From positions 1 through 32,815 of the forward strand of contig JBKEDS010000066.1 of NCBI GenBank assembly GCA_047975545.1: 32,815 bases of DNA. Reading direction: 5' to 3'. Below the pieces are notes generated by a model. It was not told the origin of the DNA and ran no database searches. It saw nothing but the letters and a program-made list of their open reading frames with translations. Shown in pieces: positions 15,691 through 24,844 of this stretch. The position numbers were made by a program, and so were the translations under genes. This DNA is from JBKEDS01 sp047975545. GTDB taxonomy: Bacteria; Bacteroidota; Bacteroidia; Flavobacteriales; Flavobacteriaceae. The first letter of the stretch is position 1; each line of letters opens with the position of its first letter.

Positions 15691-16851
15691 TTAACTACCC
15701 GCAACCCGCTTGTTTAGGTTTAAATTCATATAAACCATGGCAAGAAGCACAACGCCCAAAAACCAAATTAGGGACGAATGCCCGATATACGAAGCCAATT
15801 TCCCAAAAATTAACGGCATTATTGTAATTCCAACATAGGCACTGGCCATTTGCAGGCCCATGATGGCTTCGGAATATGTTTTGCCAAAATTACGAGGCGT
15901 TTCATGCAGAAGGCTTGGGAATATAGGCGCACAACCAAAGCCTATTAAAAAGAATCCTACTAACAATAAAGTTTTAAAAGGCAATAAAAGCACAACAAGC
16001 CCCAAAGCAATAAAACCAAATCCGAGCTTAACCAAGTTTTGGTTGCTCAATTTTAAAGATGCAAAACCCGACACAAAGCGCCCAATGGTAATTCCGGCAT
16101 AATAAATGGCTACCAATTTTGCGGCATCTTCGGCTTTAAACCCCTTTGTAAATACAAGATAACTGGCGCCCCATAGCCCAAAAGTAGCCTCGATGGTACA
16201 GTAGCAAAAGAAAACAGCCAAAGCCGATTTAAGCCCCGGAACGGCACGTAGGGTTTTAAACGACATTTTTTGCTCGGAAGCATCTTCATTTTGCCTGTTT
16301 TCTTTTTTAGCCCACAGGGGAAACGATAACAGCAATACCAAAAACAAACCAATTTGAAGCCACCCCACCGTACTATACCCGTTTGTCCACGATTTTCCTT
16401 CGGCTAAATAGCTTGCCATAATAAAAGGGCCAATGGCGGCGCCAACTCCCCAAAAACAGTGTAACCAATTCATGTGCTTGGCTTTATAGTGCAGGGCTAC
16501 GTAATTATTAAGGGCTACATCGACACATCCGGCGCCCAACCCAAGCGGGAGCGCAAGTAAACAGAGATAAATAAAATCTTTGGAAATGGCAAATCCCAAC
16601 AAAGCCAAAGCCGTTGTAAGTACGCTTGCAGCCGTTATGGTTGCCGTGCCAAACCGCTTTATAAGCCTTGCACTAAACAGGCTGGAAATTACCGTGCCAG
16701 CAGCGACAATCATGGCTATAATACCCGCAAAATGAACAGGTACATTAAGACTTTTGTAAATTGAAGGCCAGCCCGACCCCAGTAAGGTGTCCGGTAAACC
16801 AAGACTAATAAATGCCAGATAAATTACAATTAGCAATAGTGTTTTTTTCAT
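15691..16851 (-). CDS. MFS transporter, probable sugar permease
   Basis: About 386 residues form twelve hydrophobic segments, with a major-facilitator A-motif-like loop after the second (SARLIKRFG) and LHCFWGVGAAIGP in the fifth, a pattern seen in FucP/BypA-like MFS permeases. I chose the ATG at 16851 (MKKTLLLIVIYLAFISLG), which gives a compact N-terminus; an ATG at 16866 would add five residues. Its position upstream of and collinear with the gal cluster suggests galactose or a related sugar as substrate (inference). It has a 288-base separation from that cluster, so it is probably a separate unit. Confidence 0.8.
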   Translation of the reverse strand: MKKTLLLIVIYLAFISLGLPDTLLGSGWPSIYKSLNVPVHFAGIIAMIVAAGTVISSLFSARLIKRFGTATITAASVLTTALALLGFAISKDFIYLCLLALPLGLGAGCVDVALNNYVALHYKAKHMNWLHCFWGVGAAIGPFIMASYLAEGKSWTNGYSTVGWLQIGLFLVLLLSFPLWAKKENRQNEDASEQKMSFKTLRAVPGLKSALAVFFCYCTIEATFGLWGASYLVFTKGFKAEDAAKLVAIYYAGITIGRFVSGFASLKLSNQNLVKLGFGFIALGLVVLLLPFKTLLLVGFFLIGFGCAPIFPSLLHETPRNFGKTYSEAIMGLQMASAYVGITIMPLIFGKLASYIGHSSLIWFLGVVLLAMVYMNLNLNKRVAGS

Positions 16852-16931
16852 GTTACCCGTTTGCATGCAGTCCGCAAATTTCGGTAAAACTATTGATAAT
16901 TTCTTTCTTGAAAAATGTTAAAAACTTGATT

Positions 16932-17765
16932 TTATATCTTAAACGTAATAACGGGCAATGTGGCGTGGTTGGCAATATCCTCGCCCACGCTACCTTCGAA
17001 AAAATGGGCTATACCCGTGCGGCCATGGGTGGGAACGGCTATTAAATCGGCGCCTATTTTTAGTGAAAAATTTAGCACGCCGTCCTCGACCGTATAATCG
17101 GACACGTAATGCACCTTATCCAAATAATCCAAATTACCCTCGGCCTTCAATAAAAAGTTGGCCACCTTGTTTTCTATCTCTACCGAGCTTTTAAAACGCT
17201 CGTTGGGCAAGTTTACATAAACCAAATGTACGGTAGCGCCCAAATCCTTGAACATTTTTACCACTCTTTTATACGATTCTACTGCTTCGTCGTTAAAATC
17301 GCAGGCAAAAACAATGGTTTCAAAATTTATGCTTATGCCCTCGTTTTTAACTACCAAAACAGGAATTTCGGCACTACGCACCACCCGCTCGGTGTTGGAG
17401 CCCACAAAATAGCCCATAAAACCGCTGGTACCGTGCGAACCCATAATAATTAAATCGGCATTGTGGGTTTTGGCCACATCGTTAACCTCGCTAAACACCT
17501 TAAAATGCTTAATAATCGGGGTTACCTTAACGTCGGCCAAATAATCTTTCTTTAAAAAATCCTCGAATTTTTGTTCGGACAGGCGTATAAAAAAACTCGC
17601 CTTTTCGTACTGCATACCTTCGGAAGCGGTTAGCATAATATCGGACATTTCCAGCATGTGCAGCGCCAAAATTTCAGAATTGTAGCGTTTGGCCAACTTA
17701 GCGGCTATTTTTAGGGCATATTCGGAATATTCGGAAAAATCGATGGGAACAATTATCTTTTTCAT
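16932..17765 (-). CDS. Tandem universal stress protein
   Basis: The 277-residue protein carries two UspA domains. The first starts MKKIIVPIDFSEYSEYALK and ends with the nucleotide-loop pattern GSHGTSGFMGYFVGSNTERV. The second (from about residue 147, TIVFACDFND) ends PTHGRTGIAHFFEGSVGED and NHATLPVITF. Both keep the G-x2-G-x9-G-(S/T)-like loop, so ATP binding is plausible. It is a soluble cytoplasmic protein. It stands alone between the permease and hemN, and its leader contains the dispersed palindrome at 17805-17827. Confidence 0.92.
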   Translation of the reverse strand: MKKIIVPIDFSEYSEYALKIAAKLAKRYNSEILALHMLEMSDIMLTASEGMQYEKASFFIRLSEQKFEDFLKKDYLADVKVTPIIKHFKVFSEVNDVAKTHNADLIIMGSHGTSGFMGYFVGSNTERVVRSAEIPVLVVKNEGISINFETIVFACDFNDEAVESYKRVVKMFKDLGATVHLVYVNLPNERFKSSVEIENKVANFLLKAEGNLDYLDKVHYVSDYTVEDGVLNFSLKIGADLIAVPTHGRTGIAHFFEGSVGEDIANHATLPVITFKI

Positions 17766-17804
17766 TTTTTATGGTTTTAAAGTGAAGATTAGCAATTAAC
17801 GTTG

Positions 17805-17827
17805 GTCCCTGAGCCTGCCGAAGGGAC
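17805..17827. repeat. Dispersed REP-like palindrome
   Basis: GTCCCT and AGGGAC flank GAGCCTGCCGA, giving a 6-bp stem. From general experience this sequence is nearly identical to a palindrome scattered between genes in many bacteria. Here it sits between hemN (stop 17870) and the Usp gene start (17765). Confidence 0.6.
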
Positions 17828-17869
17828 AATTAACAATTTCAGGTTTCAGATTTTTAAACTTGAAAATAC

Positions 17870-19234
17870 TTAAACCGTCATTGAAAACAACTTGGCATCG
17901 GGCTGTTTTCGCTGTAAAAGCAAATCGAAGGCCATACATATATTCCTAACAAAGGGGCGGCCTTTTTCGGTTACTTCAATGGCTTTCCCTTTCATCTTCA
18001 ACAATCCGTCGTTTTCCATTTCTTTTAGGTTTCCCAATACTTCCGGTAATTCTTTAAACCTATCGTTTTCAGCATTCCAAGTTGTTTCGAAACGGCACAT
18101 TAAGTTAAGAATATGTTTTCGGATTACCAAATCTTCGGCGCTTAAAATATGCCCCCTAAACACGGGAAGTTCGCCTTGGTTTAAGCGACTGTAGTAGGCT
18201 TCTATGCTTTTTTCGTTTTGGGCAAAACCATACCAACTATCGCTAATGGCCGATACGCCAAGCCCCACCATAACCTGCGTTTTCGATGCGGTATAGCCCA
18301 TAAAATTTCGGTGCAAGTTGCCGTTTTCCATCGATAGGTACAACGAATCGGTTTTCAGGGCAAAATGGTCCATGCCCACCTCGACATAACCTACTTGCGC
18401 CAGCAGTTCCTTGCCCAGTTCGTATTGTGTTCGTTTGGTTTCGGGCGATGGCAAATCGGCCTCGTTAAACCCGCGCTGTCCATTGCCCTTTATCCACGGT
18501 ACATGGGCATAGCTGTAAAAGGCCAAACGATCGGGCAGCAAGGCCTTGGTTTTAAAAATGGTTTCCTTTACGTGGTCTATGGTTTGGAACGGCAAGCCAA
18601 AAATAATATCGTGGCCTACTGAGGTGTAGCCTATTTCCCGGGCCATTTCGGTAGCCCGCTTAACATGCTCGAAAGGTTGGATACGGTGAATGGCCTTTTG
18701 CACGGTCGGGTTGTAATCCTGAACGCCGTAGCTTACCCGCCTAAACCCTAAATTATATAGGGCTTGCAAGTGGTGCCTCGTGGTGTTATTGGGGTGGCCC
18801 TCGAAACTAAATTCGTAATTATCGGCCCGGTCGGCATGCTTAAAAAGCCCTTCGATTAGCAGTCTTAAATTTTCGGGGCTAAAAAACGTGGGCGTACCTC
18901 CGCCAAGGTGCAGCTCTTTTATTTGGGGTTTATTGCCAAGCACTTTTACATACATTTGCCATTCTTTTAAAACGGCTTCTATATAGGGCGTTTCTACCGA
19001 GTGCTGTTTGGTTATGCGCTTGTTGCAGCCGCAAAACGTACATAAACTTTCGCAATAGGGCAAATGGATGTACAGGCTTATGCCTTCGGTAGAATTGCTT
19101 TCCCCAAAGGCTTTTATAAGCGACGATTTCCATTTTTCGGTCGAAAAGGATGTTTCGTCCCAGTACGGAACGGTTGGGTAGCTGGTATAGCGTGGCCCCG
19201 CTACATTATATTTATTAACTAACGATTTGGACAT
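17870..19234 (-). CDS. hemN: Oxygen-independent coproporphyrinogen III dehydrogenase
   Basis: The 454-residue radical-SAM enzyme decarboxylates coproporphyrinogen III to protoporphyrinogen IX without oxygen, in heme synthesis. The 4Fe-4S motif CESLCTFCGC (Cys61, 65, 68, plus Cys70) is intact, as are YTSYP near the N-terminus (16-20) and GGGTPTFFSPENL. The Cys70 following the cluster and the N-terminal YTSYPTVPYW point to true HemN rather than the HemW-type relative. Length is normal. It is divergent from sodC; a near-consensus -7 (TATTTTCG) is seen about 20 bases upstream. Confidence 0.94.
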   Translation of the reverse strand: MSKSLVNKYNVAGPRYTSYPTVPYWDETSFSTEKWKSSLIKAFGESNSTEGISLYIHLPYCESLCTFCGCNKRITKQHSVETPYIEAVLKEWQMYVKVLGNKPQIKELHLGGGTPTFFSPENLRLLIEGLFKHADRADNYEFSFEGHPNNTTRHHLQALYNLGFRRVSYGVQDYNPTVQKAIHRIQPFEHVKRATEMAREIGYTSVGHDIIFGLPFQTIDHVKETIFKTKALLPDRLAFYSYAHVPWIKGNGQRGFNEADLPSPETKRTQYELGKELLAQVGYVEVGMDHFALKTDSLYLSMENGNLHRNFMGYTASKTQVMVGLGVSAISDSWYGFAQNEKSIEAYYSRLNQGELPVFRGHILSAEDLVIRKHILNLMCRFETTWNAENDRFKELPEVLGNLKEMENDGLLKMKGKAIEVTEKGRPFVRNICMAFDLLLQRKQPDAKLFSMTV

Positions 19235-19356
19235 ACCTGACTTTTATACGGCGAAAATATTGGATAGATACAATAAAAAACATGATATTAGTCATACTCA
19301 ATTTGCAGATTTTACAATAAAACAATATCTTTCGCAAAATTAAAATTTAAAAAAAA

Positions 19357-19926
19357 ATGAAGAATATTAGCTTTTTATCCTTAGCATTGGCCATTAGCAT
19401 TGTGGCGTGCAAAAATAATAAAAAAGAAGAAACAACGGTTGAAACCAATACAGTTAAAGAAGCCGTAACAATACCCAAACAGGTAACTATTAATTTGGAT
19501 CCCAAAAGCGACAGTAATGTTTCGGGCACTGCGATATTTACGGAAGAAAGCGGTAAAGTTAGTTTTGCAGCTAAACTTGTGGGCTTAGTCCCCGGCGAGC
19601 ACGCTATACACATCCACGAGTCGTCCGATTGTTCGTCGCCCGACGGAAAATCCACCGGGGGCCATTGGAACCCAACCAGCGAACCTCATGGAAAATGGGG
19701 CGCTCCCGAAGGTTACCACAAAGGCGATATTGGTAATTTTACCGCCGATGAAAGCGGCAACGCTACCGTAATTTTTTCAACGGACGAATGGTGCATAGGC
19801 TGCGGCGATCCCGCCAAGGACATTTTGGGCAAAGCGGTTATTGTACATGCCGGTATAGACGATTTTACCACGCAACCCACTGGCGATGCCGGCGGACGCA
19901 TTAGCTGTGGCGGTATTATCCAGTAG
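19357..19926 (+). CDS. sodC: Cu/Zn superoxide dismutase, lipoprotein form
   Basis: The 189-residue protein dismutates superoxide in the periplasm. A lipoprotein signal ends at SIVAC (Cys18), followed by a Lys/Glu/Thr linker to about residue 40. Metal ligands are in place: His85 and His87 (HIHESSDC), His103 (GHWNP), His111, His121, Asp124 and His164 (VHAGIDDF). The disulfide pair is Cys92-Cys184 (RISCGGII), and there is an additional Cys146/Cys149 pair in WCIGCG that is not part of the classical set. It is divergent from hemN and ends in a hairpin at 19953-19994. Confidence 0.94.
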   Translation: MKNISFLSLALAISIVACKNNKKEETTVETNTVKEAVTIPKQVTINLDPKSDSNVSGTAIFTEESGKVSFAAKLVGLVPGEHAIHIHESSDCSSPDGKSTGGHWNPTSEPHGKWGAPEGYHKGDIGNFTADESGNATVIFSTDEWCIGCGDPAKDILGKAVIVHAGIDDFTTQPTGDAGGRISCGGIIQ

Positions 19927-19952
19927 TACTTTTTAAAGTTTACGGTACATAC

Positions 19953-19994
19953 AAATCGGCTGTTTTGGGAATATTTCCCCAAGGCAGCCGATTT
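19953..19994 (+). terminator. Terminator-like hairpin after sodC
   Basis: AAATCGGCTG (19953-19962) pairs with CAGCCGATTT (19985-19994), and an inner TTGGG/CCCAA extends the stem. The U-tract is poor (GTTGT), so efficiency is uncertain. Confidence 0.55.
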
Positions 19995-20075
19995 GTTGTA
20001 TGCAATTATGCCCAAAACAATAAATTTAGGCGTATAACCGAAAAAACGCCTACCTATATTTTCAAACAGAATAAC

Positions 20076-20083
20076 TACCTTTG
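20076..20083 (+). promoter_or_regulatory. -7 box of mutS2
   Basis: TACCTTTG fits TAnnTTTG, 30 bases before the ATG at 20114. Confidence 0.45.
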
Positions 20084-20113
20084 CCCGTTTTGTGTTTTTA
20101 ACAAGAAACAGAA

Positions 20114-22288
20114 ATGATTGCCATTAACGAAAAAACATTACAGGATTTAGAGTTTTCCACCGTTTTGCAACAGGTTGGCGAGTATTGCATTACGCCGCTG
20201 GGACACGAAAAATCGCAACAAATAATTCCTTATAAAACCAAAGAACAGCTTATTAATAGCTTGCAGCTAACCAACGAATACGTATCGTCGTTTTATAACG
20301 ACAACCGCATACCCAACCACGGTTTTGAAACCATTAGCAAGGAACTAAAACTACTTCGTATAGAAAACACCTATTTGGAAGTTTTTAGTTTGAAAAAAAT
20401 AGCCGCTATTTCAACCACATCAAACGAAATAGTAGGCTTTCTTAAAAAATTTGAAGACTATTACCCCAGCCTCTACCAATTTGCATCGCATATTGAAATT
20501 ACCAAGGTAATTATCGATAAAATAGACACTGTTTTAGACCGATTTGGCGACATAAAGGACAAGGCCTCCAACCTGCTTTTCGACCTAAGGCAAGCCATAA
20601 ACAAGGTAAAGGGGCAAATAAACCAAAGTTTTGCCACGGCACTTAACCAATACCACGGCTTGGAATACTTGGACGATATTCGGGAAACCGTTATAGAAAA
20701 CAAGCGGGTTTTGGCCGTAAAGGCCATGTACCGCCGTAAGGTCAACGGCCATATTATGGGTAGCAGCAAAACGGGGAGCATTGTTTATATAGAGCCCGAA
20801 ACCACCTTAAAATACACCCGGGAACTCAATAATTTAGAATACGAGGAAAAAGAAGAAATTATCAGGATTTTAAAAGATGTTACCAACTTCCTCCGTCCGT
20901 TTTTGCCTTTACTGGAACATTATCAGGGCTTTTTAATAAACATCGATGTAATTTCGGCAAAAGCCAAATATGCCCGTTCGTTAAACGCTGTACTTCCCGA
21001 AATTTCGGAGGACAGAAATATGTTTTTGCGGGATGCCTACCACCCGTTACTTTATTTAAACAACCAAAAGAAAGGCGAAAAAACCTTCCCGCAAACCATA
21101 GCCTTGGCGCAGGACAGCCGCATAATAGTTATTTCGGGGCCCAATGCTGGCGGAAAAAGTATTACCCTGAAAACCGTTGGTTTGCTTCAGGTTATGTTGC
21201 AAAGCGGTATGCTTATTCCCGTACACGAACGCAGTACGGTTTGTATTTTTGATAGGATTTTAAGCGATATTGGCGACAACCAATCCATAGAAAACCATTT
21301 AAGCACATACAGTTACAGGCTAAAGCAAATGAATTATTTTTTGCGAAAATGTAACAAAAACACCCTGTTTTTAATCGATGAATTTGGCACGGGCAGCGAC
21401 CCCGAACTGGGCGGCGCATTGGCCGAAACTTTTTTGGAGGAATTTTACCATCGTGAAGCATTCGGCATTATTACCACCCATTACGCCAACCTGAAAATAC
21501 TGGCCAACGAACTGCCCCACATGCTAAATGCCAATATGCTGTTCGACGAGCAAACTCTGGAACCCCTGTTTAAGCTCGTTATCGGGCAAGCCGGAAGCAG
21601 TTTTACTTTTGAAGTAGCACAAAAAAACGGTATCCCCTACGGGTTGATAAACCGCGCCAAAAAGAAAATAGAGCGTAGCAAGGTACGTTTCGACGCCACT
21701 ATTGCAAAACTTCAAAAAGAACGCTCGAAACTTGAAAAAACAGGACAATCGCTAAAACAAAACGAGCGCAAAAAAATTGAGGAAGCCAATAAGTTGGAAG
21801 AAATAAACAACCGCATACAAAAAAAATTAGAAAGCTACCAAGAACTTTACGACAGTAACCAGCGCCTAATCTATCTCGGACAAAAAATGGATGCTCTTGC
21901 CGAAAACTACTTTAACAATAAACAAAAAAAGACCTTGCTCGACGAGCTTTTCAAAATTGTTCAAATAGAAAATTCCAAACGAGAAAAAATTACAAAAAAA
22001 GAAAAACAAGTACAAAAAGCCAAGGAAAAGAAAATTGTCCAGGAAATTGAAAAAAAAGTAGAGGTTATTAGGGAAAAGAAAAAAGAGGCCAAGAAAAAAG
22101 CCTTGGAAAACCCAAAACCAAGACCAACACCAACCCTAAAAATAGGCGACCGCGTACGCATGGAAGATGGCCGAGCTATTGGCACCATTGATAAAATTGA
22201 AAAAAACAAAGCTACCGTAAACTATGGTATTTTTACCACGAATGTAGATTTAGGGCAGTTAGAACTTGTTGAAGCCGCCAAAAAGTAA
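20114..22288 (+). CDS. mutS2: MutS2-like ATPase without Smr domain
   Basis: The 724-residue protein has the MutS core and clamp domains, then the ABC-type ATPase: Walker A GPNAGGKS (342-349), Walker B/D-loop in LFLIDEFGTGSDPELGGALAE, and the TTHYANLK switch. It lacks the MutS mismatch-recognition N-terminal domain, as expected of MutS2. A long Lys/Glu coiled coil (about residues 515-670) is followed by a KOW-like beta domain (KIGDRVRMEDGRAIGTIDKIEKN in outline), and the protein then ends. The C-terminal Smr endonuclease domain of Bacillus-type MutS2 is absent. Roles known for the family are anti-recombination and rescue of collided ribosomes. Confidence 0.9.
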   Translation: MIAINEKTLQDLEFSTVLQQVGEYCITPLGHEKSQQIIPYKTKEQLINSLQLTNEYVSSFYNDNRIPNHGFETISKELKLLRIENTYLEVFSLKKIAAISTTSNEIVGFLKKFEDYYPSLYQFASHIEITKVIIDKIDTVLDRFGDIKDKASNLLFDLRQAINKVKGQINQSFATALNQYHGLEYLDDIRETVIENKRVLAVKAMYRRKVNGHIMGSSKTGSIVYIEPETTLKYTRELNNLEYEEKEEIIRILKDVTNFLRPFLPLLEHYQGFLINIDVISAKAKYARSLNAVLPEISEDRNMFLRDAYHPLLYLNNQKKGEKTFPQTIALAQDSRIIVISGPNAGGKSITLKTVGLLQVMLQSGMLIPVHERSTVCIFDRILSDIGDNQSIENHLSTYSYRLKQMNYFLRKCNKNTLFLIDEFGTGSDPELGGALAETFLEEFYHREAFGIITTHYANLKILANELPHMLNANMLFDEQTLEPLFKLVIGQAGSSFTFEVAQKNGIPYGLINRAKKKIERSKVRFDATIAKLQKERSKLEKTGQSLKQNERKKIEEANKLEEINNRIQKKLESYQELYDSNQRLIYLGQKMDALAENYFNNKQKKTLLDELFKIVQIENSKREKITKKEKQVQKAKEKKIVQEIEKKVEVIREKKKEAKKKALENPKPRPTPTLKIGDRVRMEDGRAIGTIDKIEKNKATVNYGIFTTNVDLGQLELVEAAKK

Positions 22289-22316
22289 AATGGTTGAAAG
22301 TTGAAAATTAACAATC

Positions 22317-22377
22317 TAAACCATAACTTCATAGCCCTATAACCTTCATAACTTTACAACCCACAAACCAAATAACC
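22317..22377 (+). repeat. Short degenerate tandem repeat before the DCC-family gene
   Basis: The segment is a chain of CATAACTTCATAGCCCTATAA-style units (AACCATAACTTC, CTATAACCTTCATAAC, TTTACAACCCACAAACC), closely like the coding-strand leader of galT. It fills most of the 89-base gap after mutS2 and runs up to the TTG start codon. Confidence 0.65.
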
Positions 22378-22782
22378 TTGACACCAAAACAAATAATCCT
22401 TTTCGATGGCGTATGCAACCTTTGCAATTCCAGCATTCAATACGTTATAAAACACGATAAGAATGATGCGTTTCGGTTTGTGGCCATACAAAGCAATGCG
22501 GGGCAGGCACTAATACACAAGCACGGTATCGATGCAAGCAAAACAGACTCGATAATACTTATTGCGCCCAATGTTGCGTATTACCAACAATCGGATGCGG
22601 TTTTAAAAATAGCTTACCAATTAAATCCGTTTTGGAATACGTTTAGGGTTTTAGAATTTATTCCCGTTAAATTAAGAAATTTGGTTTACAACTACGTGGC
22701 AAAAAATCGATATAAATGGTATGGCAAAAAGGAAAATTGTATGATACCTACACCTGAATTAAAAGCTAAATTTTTGGAATAA
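22378..22782 (+). CDS. Thiol-disulfide oxidoreductase-like DCC family protein (DUF393)
   Basis: The 134-residue protein has the DUF393 signature FDGVCNLCN (DxxCxxC, Cys13 and Cys16 when counted from TTG) and the later segments FRFVAIQSNAGQ and FRVLEFIPVKLRNLVYNYVAKNRYKWYGK. The family is named for an Asp-Cys-Cys motif and is presumed redox-active; no substrate is known. No ATG is in frame upstream before a stop at 22324, and TTG at 22378 places MTPKQIILFDGVCNLC in the expected register, so TTG is the probable start. It follows mutS2 after 89 bases of repeat-rich DNA and converges with the YiiX-like gene. Confidence 0.87.
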   Translation: MTPKQIILFDGVCNLCNSSIQYVIKHDKNDAFRFVAIQSNAGQALIHKHGIDASKTDSIILIAPNVAYYQQSDAVLKIAYQLNPFWNTFRVLEFIPVKLRNLVYNYVAKNRYKWYGKKENCMIPTPELKAKFLE

Positions 22783-22840
22783 TCCAATTTTATTTCGCCA
22801 AGGCTATTTACGGATTTTACGGTTTAACAGAACAGTTATT

Positions 22841-23458
22841 CTAAATAACCCCTAAAACATCAATTTTTCTTGAAGTTGAAATACCGCCCGGATTGCATCC
22901 CGGTTTTCCTTCGGGAACAGGCATATTGAGGTTTTTAAAATAATTGTCCCAAACCTTAAAATACGTATCGGAATTTGGAGCTTTGTAGGTCATGGGGTAT
23001 AACTTAAACAGTGGTTTTTTTCTTGCGTTTAAAAAACAATCATAAATTAGTTCGGAACAGTAATATTTTCCGTTACCGTACAAATATTCGTTGTCGTAAG
23101 GTTTTCCCAACTGTTGAAGTCCAAAAGCAATAGCATCGGGAATTAACGGCCTAAACCGCTTTTTTAAGCGGCCAACATACATGGGCAAAGTGGTTTTTAA
23201 CTTAAAATCGGCGTATGGCGTTAGCATTACTTCGCTTCCACTGGCCTCTAAAATAAAGGGCTCGTCATTTTTAACCACCACCATTCCCATGTGGTTAAAA
23301 TCGATATCGTTATACCCCTCGGTAACTTGGTTAATAGCCTCGCAAAGCGGTCCGCAATTAATAGATTGGAAGATTAAATCGCCATTTTTTAAAACGATGT
23401 TTTGCGAAAAACCACAAATTGCAAACAAAAACCCGAATGTTAAAATATAATGCCTCAT
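22841..23458 (-). CDS. YiiX/permuted NlpC-P60-like cysteine hydrolase, exported
   Basis: About 205 residues, starting at the ATG (23458) that overlaps the preceding stop as ATGA. An earlier ATG at 23488 would precede this natural signal peptide (MRHYILTFGFLFAICGFSQN). The order His then Cys is that of circularly permuted papain-like enzymes of the YiiX/YebB type: His56 in FNHMGMV after the LKNGDLIFQ strand, and Cys134 in YYCSELIYDCF. An exported amidase or esterase acting on cell-wall or lipid amide bonds is plausible; the substrate is unknown. It is last in the operon with the symporter, sulfurtransferase and small beta-rich protein. Confidence 0.8.
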   Translation of the reverse strand: MRHYILTFGFLFAICGFSQNIVLKNGDLIFQSINCGPLCEAINQVTEGYNDIDFNHMGMVVVKNDEPFILEASGSEVMLTPYADFKLKTTLPMYVGRLKKRFRPLIPDAIAFGLQQLGKPYDNEYLYGNGKYYCSELIYDCFLNARKKPLFKLYPMTYKAPNSDTYFKVWDNYFKNLNMPVPEGKPGCNPGGISTSRKIDVLGVI

Positions 23459-24033
23459 AAAAAGTTGCTTATTGAAATGCCCACGCAAATATTTCCGGCT
23501 TCCTCGCCATGGAGATCGTAGCCATGGAGTTGCGCCTCTAAAAAAAGCTGAACTTCATCGCTTCCAAAAAACAGCTTATAACGCTGAAATATCCCTGATA
23601 ATTTGCCCCGTCCCAAAGCCATTGATTTCCCGAAACCAATATCGGCGCCAAAATAAACATGACTGATGCGGGGCATTAACTTTAAATTGGCAAAAACAGG
23701 CACTGTTGCCAGTTTGGCTTCCAGCGAAGTGCTAATTCCCGTATTTACCGAAAGGGCAATCCATTTATTATAGTGTACGCCCGCACCAAAAGAGGCATTA
23801 ATACCAACGGGAATAAACCAAGGCTCCCAATCGTCGCCATCGTCGTAATACGAATAATCACTATCGTCATCAGCATTGGCACTAATAGGAAACGAAAAAT
23901 CGGCTTGTAGAAAAACATGTTTTTCAGGTGCTTTTTTTAACTCTACTGCGCCTTGCCCAAAACCAATGTTAATACATAAAAAACCAATTAAAAAGTAATG
24001 CGATGGGATTTTAATACAATTCATTTTGTTCAT
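23455..24033 (-). CDS. Small exported beta-rich protein, possibly an outer-membrane barrel
   Basis: About 192 residues, starting at ATG 24033, which overlaps the sulfurtransferase stop as ATGA (MNKMNCIK; a second Met three residues on is also possible). A signal peptide (FLIGFLCINIGFGQG) is followed by an acidic, tyrosine-rich stretch with consecutive Asp and Tyr (about residues 55-70), then alternating strands (INASFGAGVHYNKWIALSVNTG, HVYFGADIGFGKS) ending in ICVGISISNFL, like a small outer-membrane barrel. I do not recognise a family. Four-base overlaps with both neighbours indicate coupled translation. Confidence 0.65.
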   Translation of the reverse strand: MNKMNCIKIPSHYFLIGFLCINIGFGQGAVELKKAPEKHVFLQADFSFPISANADDDSDYSYYDDGDDWEPWFIPVGINASFGAGVHYNKWIALSVNTGISTSLEAKLATVPVFANLKLMPRISHVYFGADIGFGKSMALGRGKLSGIFQRYKLFFGSDEVQLFLEAQLHGYDLHGEEAGNICVGISISNFL

Positions 24034-24839
24034 TCTGAAACCAAGCTCCCCCATTCGGTCCATGATCCATCGTAAACCGAAAGTTTTTTGTATCCCGAAA
24101 TTTCAGCGCCCAATGCCAACACACAAGCTGTAATGCCCGAGCCGCAGGAAAACACAAGTGTATCGTCAGGTTTGGCTAATTTGGAAAAAGCTTGTTGCAA
24201 TTCGGCTTTGGGCTTTAATTGTTTGCCATCTATCAACAAATCGGTGAAGGGTAAATTAACCGAACCCGGGATTGCCCCCGAGCGTAAACCTACTCTTGGT
24301 TCCGGCTCCTCACCGCTAAATCGTTTTGCCGAGCGTGCATCGATAACCGTAAACAATTTGTCGTTAACAATATGGCGCATATTATTAAAAAACATCATAT
24401 AGTTTATGTTTAAATGTGCTACAAAGTTTCCTGTTTTTCCTGTATATGGCTTTTCATTTTCCGTAGGATAGCCCGCTTGCTGCCATTCGGGAAAACCGCC
24501 ATCGAGAACCGCTACATTTGTGTAGCCAAAAGCCTTGAATAACCACCAAACACGAGCAGAGGAATAAATACCCTTAGCGTCGTAAACCACAATGGCGCTA
24601 TTGTTATTAATGCCCAAGGCTCTTGCCGATTCCTGAAATTGTTGTGTTGCGGGAAACGCATTCGGAAAAGCATCGTTTGCATTACTAAACTTGGCTTTAA
24701 TATCGAAAAAACGGGCATTTGGTATTTGCTTCGTGTTTTCTGTTTTATTCATGGTTCCGTTTAAAACAATTAGGTTTTCGGTATTTAAGTTGTCGTACAG
24801 CCATTTTACCGAAACAATAGGTTGGTTTAGTTGGAGCAT
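24030..24839 (-). CDS. Sulfurtransferase (3-mercaptopyruvate/thiosulfate type, tandem rhodanese)
   Basis: The 269-residue protein has two rhodanese domains; the C-terminal one carries the active site SCGSGITAC with Cys232. CGSG-(V/I)-T resembles 3-mercaptopyruvate sulfurtransferases more than the CRKGVT of thiosulfate sulfurtransferases. The inactive N-terminal domain has VVYDAKGIYSSARVWW with Asp in place of Cys, as usual. It transfers sulfane sulfur to thiols or cyanide, probably in the cytoplasm since no signal is seen. It is 5 bases downstream of the symporter gene. Confidence 0.9.
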   Translation of the reverse strand: MLQLNQPIVSVKWLYDNLNTENLIVLNGTMNKTENTKQIPNARFFDIKAKFSNANDAFPNAFPATQQFQESARALGINNNSAIVVYDAKGIYSSARVWWLFKAFGYTNVAVLDGGFPEWQQAGYPTENEKPYTGKTGNFVAHLNINYMMFFNNMRHIVNDKLFTVIDARSAKRFSGEEPEPRVGLRSGAIPGSVNLPFTDLLIDGKQLKPKAELQQAFSKLAKPDDTLVFSCGSGITACVLALGAEISGYKKLSVYDGSWTEWGSLVSE

Positions 24840-24844
24840 AGGTG

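Noticed and set aside
23459..23488. Upstream start for the YiiX-like protein (ten extra residues)
   Set aside because: It would bury the clear signal peptide and extend into the preceding gene; the ATGA-overlap start at 23458 fits better.
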